Assembly (NCBI GenBank): GCA_031216915.1
Contig: CM062297.1
Coordinates: 528,820,971 to 528,884,970 of the forward strand
Length of the DNA: 64,000 nt
Direction of reading: 5' to 3'
DNA from: Pictodentalium vernedei
Lineage: Eukaryota > Mollusca > Scaphopoda > Dentaliida > Dentaliidae
Part shown: one piece after another, positions 11,281 through 23,240 of the stretch
Layout of the letters: every line of letters begins with the position of its first letter
Numbering within the stretch: position 1 is the first letter of the stretch
The notes under the pieces: model-generated
What the model was told of the DNA's origin: nothing
The model's input: only the letters and a program-made list of their open reading frames with translations
Database searches by the model: none
Position numbers and translations under genes: made by a program

Positions 11281-12240
11281 TCTGAAGTTCTATATGGAGA
11301 CGATTCGATCAGTCAAGCATAGATCTCAAAGATGCATACTTTCACGTCATGGTACATCCGACATTCAGAAAGTATCTACGCTTCGCAGTCCTAGGAGTTG
11401 TATATCAATTGGGAGTTCATGAGACTGATAGGTCTGTGCGGAGCCGCTGCGGATCTCATTCCGATGGGGCGGTTACGCACTCGTCCTCTCCAAATTTTCT
11501 TGACTCAGAATTGGAGTGTAAAGATTCATTCGCTCGATATAGACGTTTTTTTGTCAAATCAAGTGAAACAAGAGATTCAGACTTGGGCAAACATTCAGTG
11601 GTTGACTCAGGGAGTTCCACTGCAGTTGCCGGATCCGAGTTTTACGATTATGACGGATGCCAGTCAAACAGGTTGGGATGCAACATTGATCCCAATGGAT
11701 TCGAAGTGCCAGGGTCTTTGGGATCCGCAGTTTCTAGGCAAGCACATAAACATCAAGGAAATGATGTCAATTTGGCTTGCATTACGTCATTGGATGAACA
11801 TTATTCAGAAAGCACATGTCCAAATCCTGTCCGACAATATGACAGTAGTTGCGTATATCCGGAACCAGGGAGGCATTCATTCCGTTCCGTTATTCAATTT
11901 AACGGAAAGAATCCTTCTGTTTGTTCTAGAACACCAAGTTCTACTTTCGGTCCGTCATATTCCGGTTCGTCTGGATGTATTAGCAGACTCCCTTTCACGG
12001 AAGGGTCGCTTGTTGCCGTCAGAATGGACTCTCAACAAACAGGTATTCAATCAGATTTGCTACCAATGGGAACGGCCAATGATAGACTTATTTGCGACAC
12101 AACTGAACAATCAGTTGCAGATGTATGTGTCACCATGTCCGGATCCCCAAGCATATGCAGTAGACGCTCTATCGATCTCGTGGGACGGAATGATAGGATA
12201 TGCGTATCCTCCAGCGCCGTTGATTCAGCAAATAGTATAA
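11281..12240 (+). mobile_element. RT to RNase H part of the DIRS fossil
   Basis: Recognisable stretches include a YLRFAV segment of the reverse transcriptase. The RNase H region has the acidic sites TDASQTGWDATL and SDNMTVVAYI, and the typical DIRS run DLFATQ...PDPQAYAVDAL...YAYPPAPLI. In the family this enzyme pair copies the element's RNA and removes the RNA strand. The similarity stops close to 12240, where AT-rich spacer begins. Confidence 0.7.
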
Positions 12241-12998
12241 AAAATATATAAATTACTATAAATTTTTTAACATTCCATATGCCTAGACTGTGAACGAGAA
12301 TGTCTGCACTTTAGTCTCTTAACCCATAAGGGACTATTTCCAAATTTGAGAACCTAATGACCCCAAAACAGACACTGCAACATTAGAAAGTTTTCCTGAC
12401 AAGCATTAACAAAATGCTGGTTGTAGTGTATAGCTGGTTGAGTGATTGCATATACAATCAGTCAAGGTGTGACTAGAAAGTCAGCACTTTTCAACAGAGC
12501 ATTGATTGCGGCTTTTGCCACTCAACCAGTTAACCAGTAAGGGCCTATTTCCAATTTTCACTACACATTGCACGTATTCCAACATGTATTGATCAGAAAG
12601 ACTTCAGGAATATACTTAACCTGGCAGTGGTTTCTACTCAAGTTTTGGCTGCCCTTGTAGGCTGCCAAGACTTGAACAGAAGTCAGTGACAATGTACAAG
12701 AGTAAAGATTGTTCTCTAGTGGGACTGCTGAAAATTCTTCAGTCCCTAGTTCATTAAATGGAATTAGAATTATGACCCATTTTATTTTTGGCCATCCGAT
12801 GAAATACCATAAAAATTAAGTGAAATGCTGGAGAGAGAAAAAGTATTCTTATGCGAAGTTACACTACTTACTGAACTATTTTTAGCATTAGTTTACAGTT
12901 ACTTCCTGTATCACGTAGTCAGTGGCCTCTGCATAAATAAACAAAGGCAGATCATGGCCAATTCAATATTGAATGTGATATAACCATTTCAGGTTTGC
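12241..12998. other. unassigned spacer with weak repeat traces
   Basis: No exon or complete element is recognised. Two AAGGG(A/C)CTATTTCCAA blocks near 12328 and 12539, each next to a TTAACC, suggest an eroded MITE related to sequence at 32578-32805. Confidence 0.4.
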
Positions 12999-13248
12999 TT
13001 AACCCTTTACCTAATGAATCGTCTGCATCTGCCCACATAAGTTACAAAATGAACCATTCAAAAACATTTATTTTTCAAAAACATTTAACAAAACCATATC
13101 ATGTGACTCATCATTGAAACGAGCCCATAAAGCTCATTCCAATGAGGGATGACATGATATGGTTTTGTTGAAATATTTTGAAAAATTTGAAAAAATAATA
13201 TTTAAAATAAATAAAAGTTGATACCATTTGCATTGGGTAAAGAGTTAA
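12999..13248 (+). repeat. TTAA MITE family A, variant A2
   Basis: Bounded by TTAACCCTTTACCTAATGAA and GGGTAAAGAGTTAA. It differs from the main type by ATCGTCTGCATCTGCCC at the left and a long hairpin around ACCATATCATGTGACTC. Other A2 copies are at 44992 and 54618. Confidence 0.8.
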
Positions 13249-13559
13249 AGAACTTGTGGTTAAGACCTCACATATAAATATTATAATTTTTGATTCATGT
13301 CATTATGACAGGTACCAACATTTTCATGCATGTCATCTCAAACTTGTTACCTGCTACAGAGACAAGGACCCAATAATATGTGCAGGAGAGTACCATGTCT
13401 ACATCAGACAAATGTTCTATACTTCTGTGTAGGTGAATGAAGCAGCATAACTCAACTGGGCAGTACACCCTATAGAAGATAGGTTTTGATGCATTCATTC
13501 AAGTCGAGAAATATTTTTTAGCTGGCAAATTTAGCTTGAATATCACTTTCTCTTCCTAA

Positions 13560-13815
13560 ATTCCCAGGGTGAATTTTGTCCCACAGCTCCCCCTCGGTTA
13601 CTCTAGGAAGTGGAGCAGTGCATGTTTACTGTGTTAAACAAATTCTGTTTCACCCGGTAATATAGGACCCAAAGCCTGGGGCAGAAGTCCTCTACATTGG
13701 GAAACAAAAGTACATGTGTTAACAATTGGCTGCACTTTACTTTATACTTGTGTTGTGCTCATGTAAAAGCCATAGATGCAGAAAGTAACCATGAACATCA
13801 ATAAATAAATGTAAA
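13560..13815 (+). repeat. dispersed repeat J, copy 1
   Basis: Shares ordered blocks with 27339-27585, 57000-57110 and 59080-59200: TGTTTCAC...GTAATATAGGACCC, then GGGGCAGAAGTCCTCTACA and a GGGAAAC/GGGCAAC motif. No ends or coding region are visible; the type is unknown. Confidence 0.5.
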
Positions 13816-13954
13816 ACAAATTATATAGCATGTTGAGTTTATAATATGCATATGTAAGTCAGTTGTATATGCACATCTGACAGTAATCTTTGGAAGTTAT
13901 GAATTATTGGAAAGTCAAAATTTGGTTTTGATGAAGTCTATTGAATGTAGGATA

Positions 13955-14072
13955 TCTGGTGTTTTTGAGTGGATACCGAAAATTATCTCATAGTGATCGA
14001 GACAAATGTTTTTAACCATTTGTCTTGGTCATGAGTGAGATAATTTTCAGTATCCACTCAAAAACACTAGAT
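13955..14072. repeat. 118-bp imperfect hairpin
   Basis: Two arms of about 54 bp (GTGTTTTTGAGTGGATAC and, inverted, GTATCCACTCAAAAACAC at their outer ends) around a loop of roughly ten bases. An extra single arm recurs at 14299-14335, so the hairpin belongs to a repeat duplicated over 13950-14400. No TTAA edges are seen. Confidence 0.75.
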
Positions 14073-14649
14073 TTTCTTTTTATTTAACACTATATATAAG
14101 AATCTGATCATTCCTATCGATAATTCCACTTGTTTCAACCTTAAATTGATGCATGAAAGTAAACCGCTAATGCACATTGATACTTGGAAATGATTTGATC
14201 GATACTTGGAACAGGTAGCGTCTTGCGATCTGATTCAGCTGGTGGGTTTCATACCTCAATTCAAGGTGAATACGTGTTGAATTATTGCTGGAAATGATCA
14301 GTATCCACTCAAAAATCACTAGATTTTCTTTTCATTATACATTTTTAGAACAAATGGATCATTTCCAGTGATAATTTGACTCGTATAATCACATTGAAGT
14401 GATGCTTTGAAAGCTGCCATTTTGATTGATACAGTGAAAGTGAAAATTTCTATATCTTCACAGTGCCGGATATGATTTCTGTCTTTCTGCAATTTTTTCG
14501 ATAATCTATCGTTTAGTGTATAATAAAAGTGAATGTGTGTTTTAAGTTACGGGCTCATGTTCAATTCCAAGAAATTTCACTGGTCACTAGTGACAAAGTG
14601 CTTGTCAAACCTGCAAGTTGTGTCTGTCATTGACCATTACAGGCTACTT

Positions 14650-14878
14650 ATTTGCTTTACCCAGCATAAAGACAAAAACAGCACTATTCACAAAAATTAC
14701 TATTCAGTTTTCATTTTTAGCATCAAAAACATAGCTTATGACTCCTCATTGGAATGAATAAGCTCGTTCCAGTGAGGGATCATAAGCTATGTTTTTGATG
14801 CAAAAAATGAATAAAATTAGTTATTCAAGAATTTTGTTTGCAAGTGTTGTCTGCTTTTCATGTTAGGTAAAGGGTAAA
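14650..14878 (+). repeat. TTAA MITE family A, copy 4
   Basis: The left end is eroded (GCTTTACCCAGCATAA); the right end reads GTTAGGTAAAGGGTAAA. The central hairpin around ACATAGCTTATGACTCC is well kept. Confidence 0.7.
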
Positions 14879-14879
14879 T

Positions 14880-15081
14880 ACTAGCCTCTGCACACGGATG
14901 TCAAAATATAAAAAATTTATGCAGCAAGTTTTCCCAAAATGCAACTAGAAGTTGAGCCAAATCAATCTTGATCATTTGACAGTGTCCATTGAGATTGGTT
15001 GGGTTAAGTTCTTATTTGCATTATGGGACAAAATTGCAGCTTGAAATTGTGATATTTTTACCCCAGGGTGCAAAGGGTTAA
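14880..15081 (+). repeat. TTAA MITE family B
   Basis: Left CCTCTGCACACGGATGTCAA and right GGTGCAAAGGGTTAA. It directly follows family A copy 4, as the family A/B pair near 6290 does. Confidence 0.7.
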
Positions 15082-15292
15082 TGATAATGTTTGTTTATTT
15101 ATTTCTGTATTTAATGCTATATCGGCATCTAGGGTTATATCATGGTGAGAACAGTAATGATAACACAGTTTTATGTTTACCTGAAAATAAAGTGGTATCA
15201 AGTAGCAACAGAAATTTTTTAGGATCAGCTTTTTTATCGATAGGTCTTGACAAAAGAAGTCATTGCCTTGGTGAATCAATGTTTTACCCTCT

Positions 15293-15478
15293 GCACACTT
15301 ATGTCAAAATTTCAAGTGGAAAATGTTTCCCATAATGCAGCTTGGAATTTAAGCAATTAAGTTTTGTTTGACAAAGCTCATAGAGTTCTGTCAAACAAGA
15401 CTGATTTGGTTAAATTCCTAGTTGCATGCAGGGTACATTTGCTGCTTGAAATTTTGACATCAGTGTTCAGAGAGTTAA
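15293..15478 (+). repeat. TTAA MITE family B
   Basis: CCCTCTGCACACTTATGTCA at left and TTTTGACATCAGTGTTCAGA then GAGTTAA at right. The core hairpin is TTGTTTGACAAAGCTC with its inverted partner. Confidence 0.75.
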
Positions 15479-15599
15479 TAAACCTAAAAGTTGATTTAAC
15501 TTACAACCAAAAGTATAAGATGGTTAAAACTTTGTACACAAATGTGATTTCTTTGGAATTTATGCATGTAAAGTTAGTATCAGCACAGTCTGTTTCACT

Positions 15600-15850
15600 T
15601 AGCTTGTAGAGTGCTGGAAGCCCATATTTGAGCTTAATTCTTAAGTAAAGACACTGCAACTTGAAGGCTTTACACTCAGTGAAAATGCTTAATTTCATCG
15701 TTGAAGTGAAATTATTTAGTGTGTTAGGATTTGCCCTGTTACAATTTATGGAAGAGTGCCTATAGGCACTCTTCCATAAATTGTAACAAGGCAAAGACAT
15801 ATGAACAGATTGTGTTGACCAAAAATAATTTAGTACTCTACCAGTTATGA
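15600..15850 (-). repeat. TTAA MITE family C
   Basis: Outer blocks TAGAGTGCTGGAAGCCCATA and AGTACTCTACCAGTTA. The central hairpin is AATTTATGGAAGAGTGCC, loop, and its inverted repeat. A cleaner copy with TTAA at both ends is at 43749-43998. Confidence 0.75.
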
Positions 15851-16021
15851 GAGTTTATTCTGAAAGCATTTCAAATATACCATTGAGTATTGTTACTTGT
15901 AATATAATTGTTGTTGAAATAAAAATGGATATGATGATTGGGAAATTTGAATTATATTTAATTTGTAGTTGAGACCAAACTAGAAGTATTTCAGAAAATC
16001 TGGAAAACTGAATAGACTGTC

Positions 16022-17746
16022 TTGACCCTTTACCCAACATATTGTTCAAAATTGAGATACGCAAAAATCACCTGTCACATTCTGTTCTATTTTCAATTTT
16101 TGGTTCCAATGCATAGCTAATGAGCTCATCAACAACCTTGTTCCAATGAGAAGACATAAGTTATATTTATACCCCCGCTTCGAAGAAGTGGGGGCTATAT
16201 AGGAATCGCCCTGTATGTCCGTACGTCCGTCCGTACGTCTTTCCGTCTGGACAAATTCTTGTGTGCACAACTCCTCCTACATTAATGAACCGATTTTGAT
16301 GAAACCTTCATCTCTACTAAGTGAACATGTGCATATTCCAAACTTTTTGATCTGCGACAATTTTAACCAGGTTATCTCTCTTGAACTTTGATTTAATATG
16401 GGTTTCTATATGAAATTCTTGTGTGCGCAACTCCTCCTACATTTATCAATCAATTTGGACAAAACTTTTCAGACATCATCACTACTAAGTGAACATGCGC
16501 ATATTCCAAGATTTTTGATCTGCGACAATTTTAACCAGGTTATCTCCCTTTGACTTAGATTTATTGTGTCTTTCCATCCGAACAAATTCTTGTGTGCGCA
16601 ACTCCTACATTAATGAACCGATTTTGATGAAACCTTTCAAACATCATCTCTACTAAGTGAACATGTGCATATTCCAAACTTTTTAATCTGCGACAATTTT
16701 AACCAGGTTATCTCTCTTGAACTTTGATTTAATATGGGTTTCTACATGAAATTCTTGTGTGCGCAACTCCTCCTACATTTATCAATCAATTTGGACAAAA
16801 CTTTTCAGACATCATCACTACTAAGTGAACATGCGCATATTCCAAGATTTTTGATCTGCGACAATTTTAACCAGGTTATCTCCCTTTGACTTAGATTTAT
16901 TATGTCTTTCCGTTCGAACAAATTCTTGTGTGCGCAACTCCTCCTACATTAATGAACCGATTTTGATGAAACCTTTCAAACATCATCTCTACTAAGTGAA
17001 CATGTGCATATTCCAAACTTTTTGATCTGCGACAATTTTAACCAGGTTATCTCTCTTGAACTTTGATTTAATATGGGTTTCTGCATGAAATTCTTGTGTG
17101 CGCAACTCCTCCTACATTTATCAATCAATTTGGCCAAAAGTTTACAGACATCATCACTACTAAGTGAACATGCGCATATTCCAAAATTTTTGAGCTGTGG
17201 CAATTTTAACTAGGTTATCTCCCTTTAACTTAGATTTATTATGGGTTTCTACATGAAATTCTTGTGCGTGCAACTCCTCCTACATTTATCAATCAATTTT
17301 GACGAAACCTTTCGAACATTATCACAACTAAGTGAACATACGCATATTCCCAAATTTTTGATCTGCGACACATTTAACCAGGTTATCTCCCTTTAACTTG
17401 GATTTATTATGGGTTTTCAAATGGGATTCTTGTGTGTGCAACTCCTCCTACATTAATGAACCGATTTTGAATACATGTTGCACATTGTAAATGTGTTTTT
17501 CCAAATGTAAACCATATATGTGTGGGCTCTTTAAGTATTCAGTGCTGTTCTGTGGAAGGCCACATGCAAATACAAATTTCAACAACAAAAAATGATCTTT
17601 ATGTATACATTTCCTTATGGCCTTCGCCTACATGATCAGAAGTGCATTCCTCTAAAAACCCAAAGCGGGGATATTAATCACCTTCAGTGGTAGTTCTAGT
17701 TATTATTCAGGAAATGGCATCTTCTTATCATGATAGGTAAAGGGTC
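16022..17746 (+). repeat. TTAA MITE family A, split by element D1
   Basis: Left part 16022-16165 has CCCTTTACCCAACAT and the outer half of the central hairpin. The right part from 17702 resumes with ATTATTCAGG and ends TGATAGGTAAAGGGT. D1 occupies the gap just after the hairpin. Confidence 0.7.
16166..17701 (-). mobile_element. tandem-repeat element D, copy 1
   Basis: Oriented opposite to the D copies at 30584 and 54818. On the minus strand it starts AACTAGAACTACCACTGA and ends with a C-run hairpin, TATAGCCCCCAC...GGGGGTATA. The core is about eight units near 167 bp with AAATTCTTGTGTGCGCAACT and AACCAGGTTATCTCCC. Two unit types alternate, a higher-order pattern. Near its end is a GTCCGTACGTCC run shared with other families. 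Confidence 0.65.
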
Positions 17747-18240
17747 AGTTGGTTCATCACTGAAATCCCAAACCTTACCCTTTTGTAAAGTGGGAGGAGC
17801 CCATATTTTTATTGTGCCATTCATTTGTTTGATATTATTCAAGTGTACGTAATAAATTTGCGTTCTTTAGAATTTTCTCATAATTATTGGAGAGTTCTGA
17901 CCAAAAATCTTCAGTAAGTTATTAAAAAATACTTTTTCATTTGAAAATGATCTAACAATTGTGATATACTTATTATACATCATCAAAACATGCAGATATT
18001 AAATGATCATTCCAGATAATTATTTACTCTTTCAAAGGTTTGGTGGCGGGTAAGTTATGTAGCAGTAGCATTGTATGTTTGTCTGTTCACCTACCCTTTC
18101 ACCATGCTCATTTCTGGGCAGAGTACTTTAGTTTCCTTGGACATACAAAACACATACTTAACCCACAGGTTACAGATATATATTGGATGCTTAGATTTCA
18201 CTTTTGGGCTCAGTTAGTTAAAGGTCAAGTTCACTGGTAC
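17747..18240. other. unassigned spacer
   Basis: AT-rich. I see no exon or complete repeat. Confidence 0.4.
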
Positions 18241-18244
18241 AATA

Positions 18245-18480
18245 GAGCTCACTAAATTGGATATCTTTTAATGGAGTAGCCCTATTAATTTAATATAACT
18301 TGCAGACACAAAACCATTTTACCATACCTTCAGTACAAATTTGACCCAATAATTGCATATAGGATACATAGTAAATCCTTATTGATTGAATAAAAAACCT
18401 TGTGATATGACAAATTTGACTTGTTAGTTGCATTTTGGTTATCGGGTAAAATCTCTTGTTAATTGAATAAAAAATCTTGT
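18245..18480 (-). repeat. pogo-like MITE family N, partial
   Basis: TACAATAGAGCTCACTAAAT and the blocks AACACAAAACCATTTTACC...ACCTTCAGTACAAATTTGA match the better copy at 61124-61553. The other end is lost. Confidence 0.5.
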
Positions 18481-19197
18481 TTTTTGTCAAAATATCCTGA
18501 CAATCACCAAAGATGCCTTCTTTATACACCTATTTAGAAATCGTTACATCCAGTACAGGCATTTAGCTCCTTGCATGCTAGTAGCTGGACAGGATTTCTC
18601 TTACCTCTGAAATAAATATAATTCTAATACAATTACTATAAATCTCGAAATTTGATTGGTTAATCAATAAAATTTGCGACAGTAAAATCGGCGTAACCTG
18701 TCGGAAATTTTGTGTTTTCAAAAACTATTTCAGGAAAGTCAAGATGTTTTCGTGGGCGTTCTATTTTTGTTCCATTTAGAGTCCTTGACTACTGTTTCCA
18801 AGGTAAACAAACGCTGTGAATGCGTTGACTTTCTGTGAAAAAAATTGTTTTCTACCTTTCTTGTAATTAACTGTAATTAATATGGATGAAGTTGGAAAGT
18901 TTAATATTAATGTGGAAGAGGTTTGGCAGAGACTGCTGAGTAACGAAATGAGAGTTGAAAAAACTGATTCCCACAGGCTTAACAGCAACCATGTGGAACC
19001 AGTCAGTGATATTCCAATATAATTTATAAATAGCAATTTTTTGTACGATGAAGAATTTATGGATGCTATGTGCAAAATAGAAAACGAAAATTCTGACAAC
19101 TGACAATAATAATTTTAATTGTTCAAGACCAAATATTTCTGACTGATCCGCTAGCGATGTTATAACATCGACTTCAAGTGCAAGCGGTCCTTTCATT
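18481..19197. other. unassigned, contains a TTTGCGACAGTAAAAT repeat
   Basis: The block AATTTGCGACAGTAAAATC near 18671 recurs at about 24055, so part of this stretch is a dispersed repeat. The minus-strand frames at 18776-19295 show no recognisable domain. Confidence 0.35.
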
Positions 19198-22100
19198 TTT
19201 ATACGCCCGTTTGAAAAACGGGACGTATTTTGTAAATGGTCTTGCCATCCGTCTGTCTGTCTGTCCGTCCATGGACACATTTCATTTCCGGACAATAACT
19301 TTAGTTGTAATGGCTTGAGCTGAGTTAAATTTGGCTTATGGATTTAGAACAACAAAATACAGGTTGGGTTCGAGTTCCGTCTTTAGCGGCCCATGTTTAG
19401 TAGAGTTATGGCCCTTTATTTATGAGAATTTTGCCCAAGTTCCTGTTTCCAGACAATAACTTTAGTTGTAATCGTTTGAGATGAGTTAAATTTGGCGTGT
19501 GGATTTAGTACAACAAAATACAGGTTGGGTTCATTTTACGTCTTTTGCGGCCCATTTTTAGCTTAACTTGACATAGTCAAAATAAGCTATTGCCATCACG
19601 CGTGCGGAAGTCTGTTAGTCTGTTAGTGTGTGAGTCTGTGAGTCTGTGACGTCTGTTCACATTTTCCTTTAGCACGGGCTACATCTCGCAGTTCTTGTCT
19701 GATTGTCACGAAATTTCATATGCAGGTTTGGGGTCATGTCTAGATGAGAACGTCCCCTTTTGGTCGCGATCGGGCAACTGGTATGGCTGCCCGAGCCCAA
19801 AACCCAAAAACCATTAGCACAGTCTACAGGTCGTATTTATGAAGGGATTTCATCGTAACTTGGTAGGATGCCTCTGTATAATGCCTAGATGAGAACGTCC
19901 CCTTTTGGGTATGATCTATCAACCTTGATGGCTGCCCAAGCCCGAAACACAAAAACTATTAGCACAGTCTGCAGGTCATGTTTAATGTGGAGGGATTTCA
20001 TTGTAACTTGGTAGGATGACTCCTTATGATGTCTAGATGAGAATTTCCCCATTTGGGCATGATCTGCCAACCATGACGACTGCCCAAGCCCAAAACCCAA
20101 AAACCTTTAGCACAGTCGACAGGTCATATTTATTGAGGAATTTCATTGTAACTTGGTGGGTTGACTTCATACAATGTCTAGATGAGAAAGTCCCCTTTTG
20201 GACGTGATTGGGCAACTGTGACGGCTACAGGGGCCCAAAGCCCGAAAACCTTTAGCACAGTCTAGAGGTCATATTTATGAAGAAATTTCATTGTAACTTG
20301 GTAGGATGACTCCCAATAATGTCTAGATGAGAACATCCCATTTTGATCACGATCATGCAGCCTTGATGGGTGCCCGAGCCCAAAAACCTTTAGCATAGGC
20401 AAAAGGTCATATTTATGGAAGGATTTCATTGTAGCCTGTTAGGTTGACTCCATATAATGCCTAGATGATGACATCCCCTTTTGGTCGTGATTGGTCAGTT
20501 GTGATGGCTACAAGTGCCCGAAGCCCGAAAACCTTGAGCACAGTCTACAGGTCATATTTATGAAGGGATTTCATTGTAACTTCTTAGGATCACTCCAGAT
20601 GATGCCCAGATGAGATTGTCCCCTATGGTTGCGATCATTCAGCCATGATGGCTGCCCGAGCCCGAAAAACCTTTAGCACAGTCTACAGGTCATATTTATG
20701 AAGGGATTTCATTGTAACTTGGTAGGTTAACTTCATATAATGTCTAGATGAGAACGTCCCCTTTTGGACATGATTGGGCAACTTTGACGGCTAAAGGTGC
20801 CTGAAGCCCAAAAACCTTTAGCACAGTCTACAGGTCATATTTATGAGGGAATTCCATTGTAACTTGGTAGGATGATTCCATATAATGCCTAGATGATGAC
20901 ATCCCCTTTTGGTCATGATTGGTCAGTTGTGATGGCTACAAGTGCCTGAAGCCCGAAAACCTTGAGCACAGTCTACAGGTCATATTTATGAAAGGATTTC
21001 ATTGTAACTTCTTAGGATCACTCCAGATGATGCCCAGATGAGATTGTCCCCTATGGTTGCGATCACTCAGCCATGATGGCTGCCCGAGCCCGAAGCCCGA
21101 AAAACCTTTAGCACAGTCTACAGGTCAAATTTATGAAGGGATTTCATTGTAACTTGGTAGATTAACTTCATATAATGTCTAGATGAGAACGTCCCCTTTT
21201 GGACATGATTGGGCAACTTTGATGGCTAAAGGTGCCTGAAGCCCGAAAACCTTTAGCACAGTCTACAGGTCATATTTATGAGGGGATTCCATTGTAACTT
21301 GGTAGGATGACTCCAAATAATGTCTAGATGAGAACGTCCCATTTTGATCGCGATCATTCAGCCTTGATGGGTGCCCGAGCCCAAAAACCTTTAGCATAGG
21401 TAAAAGGTCATATTTATGGAAGGATTTCATTGTAACCTATTAGGTTGACTCCATATAATGGCTAGATGATGACATCCCCTTTTGGTTGTGACTGATCTGC
21501 TGTAATGGCTACAAGTGCTCGAAGCCCAAAAACCGTGAGCACAGTCTGCAGGTCATATTTATGAAGGGATTTCATTGTAACCTCGTAGGATCACTCCAGA
21601 TGATGCCCAGATGAGATTGTCCCCTTTGTTTGCGATCATTCAACCATGATGGCTGCCCGAGCCCAAAGCCCGAAAACCTTTAGCACAGTCTGCAGGTCAT
21701 ATTTTTGAAGGGATTTCATTGTAACCTGGTAGATTGACTTCATATAATGTCTAGATGAGAACGTCCCCTTTTGGACATGATTGGGCAACTTTGACGGCTA
21801 AAGGTGCCCGAAGCCCGAAAACCTTTAGCACAGACTACAGGTCATATTTTTGAAGGGATTTCATTGTAACCTGGTAGGTTGACTCCATATAATGCCAAGA
21901 TGATGACATCCCCTTTTGGTAATGATTGGTCAACTGTGATGGCTACAGGTGCCCGAAGCCCGAAAACCTTGAGCACAGTCTACAGGTCATATTTATGAAG
22001 GGATTTCATTGTAACTTCGCAGGATCACTCCAGATGATGCCCAGATGAGATTATCCCCTTTGGTTGCGATCATTCAACCATGATGGCTGCCCGAGCCTGA

Positions 22101-23240
22101 AGCCAGAAAACCTTTAGCACAGTCTACAGGTCATATTTATGAAGGGATTTCATTGTAACTTGGTAGGTTGACTTCATATAATGTCGAGATGAGAACGTCC
22201 CCTTTGGATGCAATTGGGAAACTGACGGCTACAGGGGCCGAAGCCCGAAAACCTTTAGCACAGTCTACAGGCCATATTTATGAAGGGATTTTAATGTAAC
22301 TTGATAGGATGACTCGTTTTGGGATAATTTCACTGTAACTTGGTAACTTTTGTTGATATACGTTAACTGTGAAGGCCACATACATTAACTGTGAGGTCAT
22401 ATTAACCCACCCCTCAGCTCTTTAGTACAGTGTACACCTCATATTATTTTTATCATAAACATAGCATACATGGAACAGAAATGAACATATTCCCAATTAT
22501 CACAATTCTTGTCTTATTTCATAATCCTTTCATAAACATTGAATATTATCCTTTTTATCAAACACAACACACAAGTTAAGCTACAGTGTCATTGACACTT
22601 TCATTAGTAGAGTTATGGTCCTTTATTTATGAGAATTTTGCCCAAGTTTTGAAAGTCCATTAGTGGTAGAGTTATGGCACTTTGGTGATGAGAATATAGC
22701 CCAATTTTTCATTTTCCAATGACGTTACATTTATCGTTTCTGGGAAATAACTTCGGTAATAATAGTTCACATGGAAATAAATTTGTTATGTCAGCTTTTT
22801 ACGACAAAATAAGGGTGAATTTCATTTCAGGTTTTGAAAGCCCATTAGCAGTAGAGTTATGGCACTTTGGTGAGCCTAATTTCTCATTTTCCAATGACGT
22901 CTTGTTATGGTTTTGTGCATTTTTTGCTGCGACAAGCAGCTCTATAAGTGGCAATGTCGGTCTGTTGGTCTGTCTGTGACCAACGAGTTTCAAAACTCGA
23001 TAACTTTTGAAATTCTTGGCAGAATGACTTCATATTTGGTATGTAAGTGTATCTTAATGATGTCTACCCAGTGTTCAATGCATATGTTGTTCCAAATATT
23101 TTTCTTGGAGTTATGGCCCTTGATGAACTTAGAATTTTGTGACCAATGAGTTTCTAAGCGCAATAACTTTCAAAGTACTTGTTTTATTTTGTGAAGACTT
23201 CAGATCGGTTAACATGAAAATGTGAAAACAGGTGAATTAC
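19198..23240 (+). mobile_element. tandem-repeat element L, split by F copy 2
   Basis: The left part 19198-19558 starts with the hairpin ACGCCCGTTTGAAAAACGGG and a CCGTCTGTCTGTCTGTCC run. It is followed by units with GACAATAACTTTAGTTGTAA and TAGTAGAGTTATGGCCCTTT. The unit is cut at CCCATTTT (19558) and continues at 22605 with TAGTAGAGTTATGGTCC. The right limit is approximate. No protein is encoded. Confidence 0.5.
19559..22604 (+). mobile_element. tandem-repeat element F, copy 2 (3 kb)
   Basis: The same ends as copy 1 (TAGCTTAACTTGAC at left, AGTGTCATTGACACTTTCAT at right). The core has about twenty units of roughly 138-148 bp. Variants recur in order: units with GCCCAGATGAGATTGTCCCC and units with GACGGCTAAAGGTGCC alternate along 20580-22080. 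This shows growth by multi-unit duplication. The insertion is exact: removing it restores CCCATTTT joined to TAGTAGAG in element L. Confidence 0.75.

Larger units (their letters stand above)
8717..12240 (+). mobile_element. DIRS-type retroelement fossil
   Basis: A fossil of the DIRS/Ngaro-like tyrosine-recombinase retrotransposon group. Visible parts in order are a gag-like region with a cysteine/histidine-rich start and an arginine/serine-rich tail, part of a reverse transcriptase, and an RNase H region. I do not see the tyrosine recombinase or the split repeats that normally bound the family, so both outer limits are uncertain; its left edge may lie a few hundred bases before 8717. It is broken, with several breaks, and looks old. 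It is richer in GC than its flanks, which marks it as foreign to the spacer. Confidence 0.75.

Noticed and set aside
19559-22604. Regularly spaced repeats that might suggest a CRISPR array
   Set aside because: Units are about 145 bp, fully repeated with no unique spacers, in an animal genome; it is a satellite-like array.
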